The notes beneath the pieces were generated by a model. It saw only the letters and a list, made by a program, of their open reading frames with translations. It had not been told where the DNA came from and ran no database searches. From Synechococcus sp. UW140 (GTDB lineage Bacteria > Cyanobacteriota > Cyanobacteriia > PCC-6307 > Cyanobiaceae), in the NCBI GenBank assembly GCA_945875915.1, contig CAMCMT010000003.1, positions 41,621-105,620 of the forward strand: 64,000 nt of DNA. Reading direction: 5' to 3'. Positions within the stretch are counted from its first letter, which is position 1; every line of letters starts with the position of its first letter. This document shows, piece after piece, positions 1 through 6,833 of the stretch. Position numbers and translations under genes: made by a program.

Positions 1-164
1 GCGGCAACGGACCCAGCCACCCAAAGGAGGCATATCTCTGGAGAAGACCCAAGGGCATTGGCCGTGCGTTGGCTATCCAGCTGGCAGGGCTTGTATGGGA
101 CCTAACTTAGGTCAACAGCCCGAGGGGCCGAAGTGGGGCTGGCAAACTCAGGGGTGAGATCGCT
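1..164. other. Window start, no gene recognised
   Basis: I see no convincing coding region here. The stretch holds a perfect 7+1+7 palindrome, GACCTAACTTAGGTC at 99-113, about 65 bases before the first gene. It has no G+C-rich stem followed by T residues, so it is more like an operator than a terminator. Its role is unknown. Confidence 0.4.
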
Positions 165-179
165 TTGAACCGGGCAGCC

Positions 180-1001
180 ATGGCAGAGCCAGCGAACCCG
201 AATCAGGGGCGCCAAATCAATGGCGTGGAGCTCGTTGCCCAAGCCCTGGTCCACCAGAGTCCGCCCCACTTCGAAACCCTTGCCGAGGAACGGCGCTATC
301 GGCTCAGCCACCTGGCCGGAGCCCTACGGGTGTTTGGTCGCTCGGGCTTCGGCGAAGGCGTGGCCGGCCATATCACCGTGCGCGATCCGGAATATCCAGA
401 CCATTTCTGGGTCAATCCCTTTGCCCACTCCTTTCGGCTGATACGGGTCAGCGATCTGATTCTGGTCAACCATGCCGGTGAGGTGGTCTATGGCAACCGG
501 CCCGTGAATCGGGCCGCCTTTGTCTTGCATGCCGCCGTGCATGAAGCCAGGCCAGACATCAATGCGGCCGCCCATGCCCACTCCCCCCATGGCAAAGCCT
601 TTGCCTCGCTTGGACGCCTACTGGATCCAATCACCCAAGATGCCTGCGCCTTTTTTAATGACCATGTTCTGATCCAGGCCGATGGCGGCAAGGTGGTGTT
701 TGAACTGGAATCAGGGCGCACCTTTGCCAGCCAGTTCGGTAGCGGCAAGGCGGCCATTCACCAGAACCATGGCCTATTCACGGTGGGGCAAACGGTGGAT
801 GCGGCGGCCTTCTGGTTTTTAGCGATGGAGCGCTGCTGCCAGGCCCAGTTGCTGGCCGAGGCGGCGGGCACGCCCAAGCTGATCCGGCCGGAATGGGCCA
901 CCTACACCCGGGAACACACGGCCAGCAGCCAGGCAGGCTGGTTAAATTTTCAATCGTTCTGGGAGGAGATTAGCCAGTCTGATCCCGAGCTATTCAACTA
1001 A
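180..1001 (+). CDS. Class II aldolase/adducin family protein
   Basis: The protein has 273 residues from the ATG at 180; a TTG at 165 would add five. It matches the class II aldolase/adducin fold. The metal-binding cluster HAHSPHG lies near residues 131-137 and a second conserved segment, NHGLFTVG, follows about 60 residues later. Members of this family are zinc-dependent aldolases, epimerases or decarboxylases acting on small sugar phosphates or keto acids. The substrate cannot be read from sequence, and no sugar pathway genes flank it. It is expected to be cytoplasmic. The family call is firm and the function is open. Confidence 0.88.
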   Translation: MAEPANPNQGRQINGVELVAQALVHQSPPHFETLAEERRYRLSHLAGALRVFGRSGFGEGVAGHITVRDPEYPDHFWVNPFAHSFRLIRVSDLILVNHAGEVVYGNRPVNRAAFVLHAAVHEARPDINAAAHAHSPHGKAFASLGRLLDPITQDACAFFNDHVLIQADGGKVVFELESGRTFASQFGSGKAAIHQNHGLFTVGQTVDAAAFWFLAMERCCQAQLLAEAAGTPKLIRPEWATYTREHTASSQAGWLNFQSFWEEISQSDPELFN

Positions 1002-1221
1002 CCGCGGGGCAGCCTAGAATCACTGATTAACGACACAAAAGGAGCTTAATTTATCCCCTAAGCAGTTAACTTTCCACTCGATGATTTATCTGAAAATCCG
1101 CCCAGGCGATCTCCATTTGTTGATTGGGAGAAAACGGCAACTAAACCATGACAATATTGGTCCAGCTAGCCAATTTCCAGGAACAACCGATTAGGATCAC
1201 ATCTCGATAAGCCTTGCTCAA

Positions 1222-2592
1222 GTGTTGTTATTGCTCGCTGCCGCAGCCCAGTTCCCGCCGGGCCCAGGCGCCTATGGCGCCGAAACAGCTGTTGGAAAAG
1301 TCACCGAATTACTACCCCTTCCTGCCATCCTGCTAATCATCGGCCTGGTGTATTTTGGAACACTGGCCATCAGCCGCATTTCAGTCAAGCTGGGGATTCC
1401 TGCCATCCTTGGCATCTTGCTTCTGGGCCTAGCGATTAACATTAAGTACACGGTTTTTGACCTGGGCTTCATTAATTCATTACATACGGTCAGCCTGGCG
1501 ATGATCCTGTTTTATGCAGGACTCAAAACCAATGTTAAGGCCATTCGTGGCTTCCTCTCCTTTGGCATCTGGCTCGCCGTTGCCGGATCGATTCTCACCG
1601 GCCTGATCCTGGCTGCCGGCATCTGGTTCATCTCGTCGGACACCATGGGCGGGATTGAATTTGGTTTTTCACAATTGGGCTTTCCGATTGCCCTGATGGT
1701 GGGGGTCTCGATGGCATCCACCGATTCGGCCGCGATTGAAAGCGTATTGGCAGCCACAGGCCGCTCGATCCCAAAACGACTCGGCAAGATCCTGGAATTC
1801 GAATCGGCCTTGAACTGCTCGATTGCCGTTCTGGCCCTAGGGGTTGCCACCAGCTTCATGGCCAGCACCGTCTCCAGCGGTCAGGGCACCATCCTCAGGG
1901 CCGAAATCATCTCGTTAGCAGGCCGGCTCGTGATCGGCCTGGTGGTCGGCATCGGCATGGGCTATTTCTCACGGCTCAGCATTGAAAAATTGGTAACGGA
2001 CCGTTCCCAGCTGCTGATGTTGGGCCTCTCGCTCGCCCTAATGGCCTACGGCGTTGGCGACCTGGCCGGCCAGGCCGGCTTCATCTCTGCCTTCGTGACA
2101 GGCGTTTTTCTGGGCAACAACAAATACAGCAACAACCTGGTTTCACCCGAATGTGTTAGCGAAATCATGTTGCCATTCAACGAAATGACGGAGATCGCAA
2201 TTTTCTTTATTTTTGGCCTAATCTCAACACCATCAATGGTGCTATCCGTACTGCCGATTGCTTTTTTGGCAAGCTTAATTTTAATGTTTGTGGCCCGTCC
2301 ATTGAGCCTGCTGATGCTCTCGCCAATCTCGCCCTTCTCGGCCAGGGAAAACCTGCTGCTCTCCTGGTGTGGGCTGCGCGGTGCCGTGCCCCTGGCCCTC
2401 GGCTTTGATGGCGCTGAATACATTCCAAAAATCGTGGGAATTGATCCGATTATTGCCCATCAATTGGTTAGCAATTGCGAAGGCATTATTTTTTCGATTG
2501 TGGTGATCAACCTGCTGATCCAGGGCATCTCCATTCCCCATTTCGTCAAAAAGCTGCAGTTTGATGCTCCCGCAGCAGACCAGCTCGCTTGA
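1222..2592 (+). CDS. Cation:proton antiporter, CPA1/NhaP2-like
   Basis: This 456-residue integral membrane protein has about 12 hydrophobic segments. Two landmarks of the CPA monovalent cation/proton antiporters are visible: STDSAA near residue 170, in the place of the usual TDP/TDA helix-break motif, and WCGLRGAVPLAL near residue 387. It should exchange Na+ or K+ for H+ across the plasma membrane. There is no C-terminal TrkA/RCK domain, so it is shorter than NhaP2/CvrA. The start is a GTG at 1222 and the N-terminus resembles a signal sequence. A 20-codon ORF (1148-1210) ends 11 bases before it and could be a leader peptide, though this is weak. Ion specificity is unknown. Confidence 0.87.
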   Translation: MLLLLAAAAQFPPGPGAYGAETAVGKVTELLPLPAILLIIGLVYFGTLAISRISVKLGIPAILGILLLGLAINIKYTVFDLGFINSLHTVSLAMILFYAGLKTNVKAIRGFLSFGIWLAVAGSILTGLILAAGIWFISSDTMGGIEFGFSQLGFPIALMVGVSMASTDSAAIESVLAATGRSIPKRLGKILEFESALNCSIAVLALGVATSFMASTVSSGQGTILRAEIISLAGRLVIGLVVGIGMGYFSRLSIEKLVTDRSQLLMLGLSLALMAYGVGDLAGQAGFISAFVTGVFLGNNKYSNNLVSPECVSEIMLPFNEMTEIAIFFIFGLISTPSMVLSVLPIAFLASLILMFVARPLSLLMLSPISPFSARENLLLSWCGLRGAVPLALGFDGAEYIPKIVGIDPIIAHQLVSNCEGIIFSIVVINLLIQGISIPHFVKKLQFDAPAADQLA

Positions 2593-2711
2593 GCAGGGAA
2601 CCATCAGTAAGGGGCCAAACCTCTGCCTGAGCAACCCAGGGACTGGCTAGCTCACTTGCCAGAACCAACCCCCAACCTGCCTAAGTCCAAAGACCCCATG
2701 ACCAGTCCTCC

Positions 2712-4568
2712 ATGAGCACGGCCCCAGCCATCACCCCGGCCCCCCTCCAGGTCCTATCCGAGGTGTTCGGCTATGGCGCCTTCCGCGGCCCCCAGGCCGA
2801 GATCGTCGGCCATGTGGTGGGCGGTGGCTCGGCCCTGGTGCTGATGCCCACCGGCGGCGGCAAATCCCTCTGTTATCAAATTCCGGCCCTCTGCCGCCCC
2901 GGCACCGGCGTGGTGGTCTCGCCCCTGATCGCCCTAATGGACGACCAGGTGGCGGCCCTGCGCCAGGCGGGGGTGCGCGCCGCCGCCCTGCATTCGGCCC
3001 AGGGGCCAGAGCAGGCCCAGGCCGCCTGGAGAGCCCTGCGGGCGGGGGAGCTGGACCTGGTCTATCTCTCGCCGGAGCGGCTGCTGGCGGGCGACTGCCT
3101 TGAACGCCTGGCCGAACTGCCAATTGCCCTGTTCGCCATTGACGAGGCCCATTGCGTCTCCCAATGGGGCCACGATTTCCGGCCCGAATACCTGCAGCTG
3201 GCCGTGCTGGCGGATCGGTTCCCGACCATTCCCCGCCTGGCCCTCACCGCCACGGCCGATGGCCGCACCCGCGAGGACATCCGCGAGCGCCTGCGCCTGA
3301 CGGACGACCGGGTGTTTCTGGCCAGCTTCGATCGGCCCAACATCACCTACTTGGTACGCGAAAAAGAGGGACCGGGGGCCCAGTTGCAGGCGTTCCTGGC
3401 GCCCCGCAAGGGGGAGGCCGGCATCGTCTACGCCCGCTCGCGCCAGCGGGTCGACCGCCTGGCCCAGGAGCTGGCCGCCGCCGGCTTTGACGCCCTGGCC
3501 TATCACGCCGGCCTTGATCACCAGCGGCGCTCGGCCGTGTTGGAGCGCTTCCGCCGCGACAGCGGCGTGATCGTGGTGGCCACGATCGCCTTTGGCATGG
3601 GCATCGACAAACCGGATGTGCGCTTTGTGGCCCACGTGGACCTGCCCAAGAGCCTGGAGGCCTACTACCAGGAAACGGGCCGGGGCGGCCGCGATGGCCT
3701 GGCCGCCGTCGCCTGGATGGTGCATGGGCCGGGTGATGTGCCGCAGCTGCGCCGCTTCATCGAGGACTCCGGCGCCGAACCCAGCCAAAAGGCGATCGAA
3801 CACGGCAAGCTCGATGCCCTAATCGGCTTCACCGAAGCCTCGACCTGTCGCCGCCAGGTGCTGCTCGGCCACTTCGGCGAAAGCCTGGAGCAGCCCTGTG
3901 GCAACTGCGATGTCTGCCTCGAGCCCGACCGCTGCCAGGACGTGACCGAAGCGGCCCGCAAGGCCCTCTCGGCGGTGTACCGCACCGGCAGCCGCTTCGG
4001 CGCCGCCCATTTGGTGGACGTGCTGGTGGGGGCCAACAGCGAAAAAATCCGGGTCCTGGGCCACCAGGAACTGAGCGTCTATGGCATCGGTAAGGAGTTG
4101 GACCGGGGCCAGTGGCGCAGCCTGTTTCGCCAGCTGGTGGCGACCGGCCTGCTCATCAGCGATCCCGCCCACCAGGGGGGCTTGCGCTTTGGCGATCGCG
4201 AGCAGGTCAGCCCGCTGCTGCGGGGCGACGCAACCCTGGAACTGCGCCTGCCCCTGCCCAAACGCGAGCGGCGCCAGGGATCCGAGGCGGGGGCGAGCCG
4301 GCGGTTTGGCTCAGCCAGCGCCGATGGCAATGGGGCCGGCGATGCCGATCCCCAGCTGCTGCAGGCCCTGAAGGACTGGCGCCGCGAGCAGGCCCGCAGC
4401 CAGGGGGTTCCCCCCTATGTGGTCTTCCACGACCGCACCTTGATGGAATTGGCTAGCCGCCGCCCCCCCGATCTGGCCAGCCTGGCGGGTGTGACCGGGG
4501 TGGGCAAGGCCAAGCTGGCCAGCTATGGCGAGGCGGTGTTGGCGCTGCTGGCAACCGGCGCCGCCTAG
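2712..4568 (+). CDS. recQ: ATP-dependent DNA helicase RecQ
   Basis: This 618-residue RecQ helicase unwinds DNA 3' to 5' in recombination and fork repair. Visible elements in order are Walker A MPTGGGKSLCYQIPAL near residues 45-60, the DEAH box in IDEAHCVSQWGHDFRPEY, motif V/VI in TIAFGMGIDKPD and QETGRGGRDG, the zinc-binding cluster ending GNCDVC near residue 400, a winged-helix RQC region, and a C-terminal HRDC domain (about 545-615). It has the standard length and all key motifs. It lies alone on the plus strand, four bases before the end of a convergent Nif11 gene. Confidence 0.96.
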   Translation: MSTAPAITPAPLQVLSEVFGYGAFRGPQAEIVGHVVGGGSALVLMPTGGGKSLCYQIPALCRPGTGVVVSPLIALMDDQVAALRQAGVRAAALHSAQGPEQAQAAWRALRAGELDLVYLSPERLLAGDCLERLAELPIALFAIDEAHCVSQWGHDFRPEYLQLAVLADRFPTIPRLALTATADGRTREDIRERLRLTDDRVFLASFDRPNITYLVREKEGPGAQLQAFLAPRKGEAGIVYARSRQRVDRLAQELAAAGFDALAYHAGLDHQRRSAVLERFRRDSGVIVVATIAFGMGIDKPDVRFVAHVDLPKSLEAYYQETGRGGRDGLAAVAWMVHGPGDVPQLRRFIEDSGAEPSQKAIEHGKLDALIGFTEASTCRRQVLLGHFGESLEQPCGNCDVCLEPDRCQDVTEAARKALSAVYRTGSRFGAAHLVDVLVGANSEKIRVLGHQELSVYGIGKELDRGQWRSLFRQLVATGLLISDPAHQGGLRFGDREQVSPLLRGDATLELRLPLPKRERRQGSEAGASRRFGSASADGNGAGDADPQLLQALKDWRREQARSQGVPPYVVFHDRTLMELASRRPPDLASLAGVTGVGKAKLASYGEAVLALLATGAA

Positions 4569-4572
4569 CCGA

Positions 4573-4788
4573 TCAGTTGTATTCGCCGGGCAGGTCGTTT
4601 TTGCGCACCGTGACCCGGCCGACCCGCTTGCCGGAGAGGCGCAGCAGTTCATCGCCGGAAAAGCTGTAGCCCAGGCCGGCGCCGATCTGGGCGACGTCGT
4701 CGGCGGTGGCCGCCGCAGTGATGGCCTGGCGCAGGGCCGGATCGTCCTGGACAACCGCCAGGAAGGCCTTGAGCTGGTCGAGGGCCAT
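4573..4788 (-). CDS. Solitary Nif11-like leader-family small protein
   Basis: This 71-residue protein has an N-terminal Nif11 domain: MALDQLKAFLAVVQDD, then an alternating helical stretch ending in GLGYSFSGDELL. In RiPP systems Nif11 domains are leader peptides recognised by modifying enzymes. Here the part after the domain is short (SGKRVGRVTVRKNDLPGEYN), has no Cys, and has only one Ser and one Thr, so it is a poor lanthipeptide core. No LanM-like enzyme, protease or exporter lies beside it. I therefore read it as one of the solitary Nif11 proteins common in cyanobacteria, with unknown function. It is convergent with recQ, with only four bases between the stop codons. Confidence 0.8.
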   Translation of the reverse strand: MALDQLKAFLAVVQDDPALRQAITAAATADDVAQIGAGLGYSFSGDELLRLSGKRVGRVTVRKNDLPGEYN

Positions 4789-4864
4789 GGCAGGCGCACT
4801 GGGGGCGCCCCAGCATCGGACAGGGCAATCCAGGTACGGTCAGGCCATGGTTGCCTGAGCGCCC

Positions 4865-5311
4865 GTGTTGCCCCTGCGTCGTTTCCTGGGCCTGGTCCTG
4901 CTGCCCTTGCTGCTGCTGCTCGCCCCCGCCGGCGCCCGGGCCTCCCTCTTCCATCTGGAGGGTCCGGCGCCCATGGACCTCGGCGTGCAGGCCGGCTCCC
5001 TGGCCCCCTGCCCCTCCCCGGCCCATTGCGCCCAGGCCAGTTGGAGTGAGCCCGATCCCAGCGCCGCCCTCGCCTCGATCAGCCATCTGCTCGGGGAGCA
5101 GGAAGGCCTCGCCATCGAGAAGCAAACCGCCAGCTACATCCACGCCACGGCCACCAGCCGCCTATTCGGCTTTGTGGATGATCTCGAGCTCTACGCCGAC
5201 CAGGCCGGCGGCCGCCTCCAGGCCCGCTCGATCTCGCGCCTCGGCGACTCCGACCTGGGGGTGAATGGCCGCCGCCTCGACCAGATCGGGGCAGCCCTGG
5301 GCCATGGCTGA
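4865..5311 (+). CDS. DUF1499 domain exported protein
   Basis: The protein has 148 residues and starts at GTG. A hydrophobic signal segment LVLLPLLLLLAPAGARA covers roughly residues 10-26. The rest matches DUF1499: PCPSPAHCAQ, then YIHATATSRLFGFVDDLEL, then SISRLGDSDLGVNGRRL. Function is unknown for the family; the signal points to the periplasm or thylakoid lumen. The stop codon overlaps the likely ATG of the nuclease gene at 5304 by eight bases, which suggests translational coupling, although the products are not obviously related. Confidence 0.85.
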   Translation: MLPLRRFLGLVLLPLLLLLAPAGARASLFHLEGPAPMDLGVQAGSLAPCPSPAHCAQASWSEPDPSAALASISHLLGEQEGLAIEKQTASYIHATATSRLFGFVDDLELYADQAGGRLQARSISRLGDSDLGVNGRRLDQIGAALGHG

Positions 5312-6617
5312 GTACACCAGCCCCGTAGCAGCCAGCCCCCGGGCCGCCAGCCCAGGCGGGCTGGCCCCAGGCCTGGTGCGGATCCTTCACAGCGCCGACT
5401 GGCAGATCGGCAAGCCCTACAAGTTTGTGGGCGATCCCCAGAAACGCTTCCGCCTGCAGGACGAACGGCTGCGGGCCCTCGGCCGCATCGACGCGGCCGC
5501 CCGCTCCCAGGGCGCCAGAGCGGTGGTGATAGCAGGCGACCTGTTCGATTCCACCACCGTGGCGATCAGCACCGCCCTGGAGGTGCTCGAAGCGATCGGC
5601 GCCATGGCCCTGCCGGTGCTGGTGATCCCCGGCAACCACGACCACGGCGCCCCCGGCGGCATCTGGGACAGCCCCGAGTGGCAACGGCACCGCAGCGAAC
5701 GGGCCCCCAATCTGCAGCTGCTGCTCGAACGCCAGCCCCTGGAGCTGGAGGAGCTGGTGGTGTTGCCCTGTCCGCTGCTGCGAAAGCACGACGCCAGCGA
5801 TCCCACCGGCTGGATCCGGGGCCTCGATTGGGCGAGCCTGCCCGCCGGCAAGCCCCGGCTGGTGATCGCCCACGGCGGCATCCAGGGCTTTTCCGGGCGG
5901 GACTACGGCGCCGAAGCGAGCTGGGGTTACGCCCCAGATCCCGCCGGCCCAGGCGCCGTCAGCGGCCCGAGCCGGGCCCAGGAACCGGATGGGGCCATCA
6001 ACCGCATCGACCTGGCCCAGCTGCCCCTGGGGGAACTTGATTACATCGCCCTGGGCGACTGGCACAACCTCAAGCAGGTTGGCCCTAAGGCCTGGTATAG
6101 CGGCACCCCCGAACCCGATCGCCACGACCAGGGCGAGGCCAACCAGCGGGGCCAGGTGCTGCGCGTGGACCTGGGCCGGGGCCAGGAGCCCCAGGTGCAG
6201 GTGCTGGCCACGGGCCGCCTCGGCTGGCACAACCTGGCCATGCACCTAGCCACCGACGCCGACCTGGAGCAGCTGGAGGCCCGGATCCAGGCCTGCACCG
6301 GGGGCCGGGTTAACCAAGACCTGCTGCGCCTCGAGCTCAGCGGCAGCCTCAGCCTGGCGGCTCACCGCCGCTACAGCGCCCTAGTGGCCGACCTAGAGCA
6401 CCAACTGCTCGACCTGCGGCTCAAGGGCGGCTGCGACCAGGCCCCCCAGGCTGAAGAACTAGCCGCCCTCACCGAGCGCCCCGCCGATCCCCTGATCGCC
6501 CGGGTGGCCCAGGAGCTCCAGGCCCGCCTGGCCCGCCAGGAGGGGATCGACGAGGGCGGCGCCGCCATCAGCCGCGCCGCCCTCTGCGAACTGTTCCGGC
6601 TCGCCTCCAGCCCCTGA
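5304..6617 (+). CDS. SbcD/YhaO-like DNA repair exonuclease
   Basis: This calcineurin-like metallophosphoesterase has 437 residues from ATG 5304; an upstream in-frame ATG at 5265 would run deep into the DUF1499 gene. Metal-binding motifs are seen in order: ILHSADWQIGK, VIAGDLFDS, VIPGNHDH, IAHGGIQG and ALGDWHN. These are typical of the Mre11/SbcD nuclease core. It should form a complex with the SbcC-like ATPase 216 bases downstream and process DNA ends or hairpins. Its length and C-terminus resemble the YhaO branch more than classical SbcD. The gene start is set by overlap with the preceding gene. Confidence 0.88.
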   Translation: MAEYTSPVAASPRAASPGGLAPGLVRILHSADWQIGKPYKFVGDPQKRFRLQDERLRALGRIDAAARSQGARAVVIAGDLFDSTTVAISTALEVLEAIGAMALPVLVIPGNHDHGAPGGIWDSPEWQRHRSERAPNLQLLLERQPLELEELVVLPCPLLRKHDASDPTGWIRGLDWASLPAGKPRLVIAHGGIQGFSGRDYGAEASWGYAPDPAGPGAVSGPSRAQEPDGAINRIDLAQLPLGELDYIALGDWHNLKQVGPKAWYSGTPEPDRHDQGEANQRGQVLRVDLGRGQEPQVQVLATGRLGWHNLAMHLATDADLEQLEARIQACTGGRVNQDLLRLELSGSLSLAAHRRYSALVADLEHQLLDLRLKGGCDQAPQAEELAALTERPADPLIARVAQELQARLARQEGIDEGGAAISRAALCELFRLASSP

Positions 6618-6706
6618 GCGGGGCAACCGGTCCCGAGGCCGGTCCCCAGGACAAGCCCGCCCCTATCCGGACAAATCCGCGACCCCCGGAGCCAGGCCCC
6701 CCCTAG

Positions 6707-6778
6707 CGATCAACCCGTGCCGATCAACCCCTACCGATCAACCCGTCCAGCCCCCGATCCAGCTCCCGATCCAGCCCC
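6707..6778 (+). repeat. Short degenerate tandem repeat between the nuclease genes
   Basis: Three adjacent 14-base units begin CGATCAACCC (6707, 6721 and 6735). After six bases come two 12-base units beginning CGATCCAGC (6755 and 6767). The array fills the middle of the 216-base gap between the SbcD-like and SbcC-like genes. It has no convincing coding frame. It may be a slippage-derived spacer of variable length. Confidence 0.75.
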
Positions 6779-6833
6779 GTAACAGCCACCCCGCCCCATC
6801 CCGGCACCAGCGTCCCGGGCAATCCTTTCCCCC

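Noticed and set aside
5079..6245. A 388-codon minus-strand frame opposite the nuclease
   Set aside because: The plus strand carries all metallophosphoesterase motifs; the minus frame has none.
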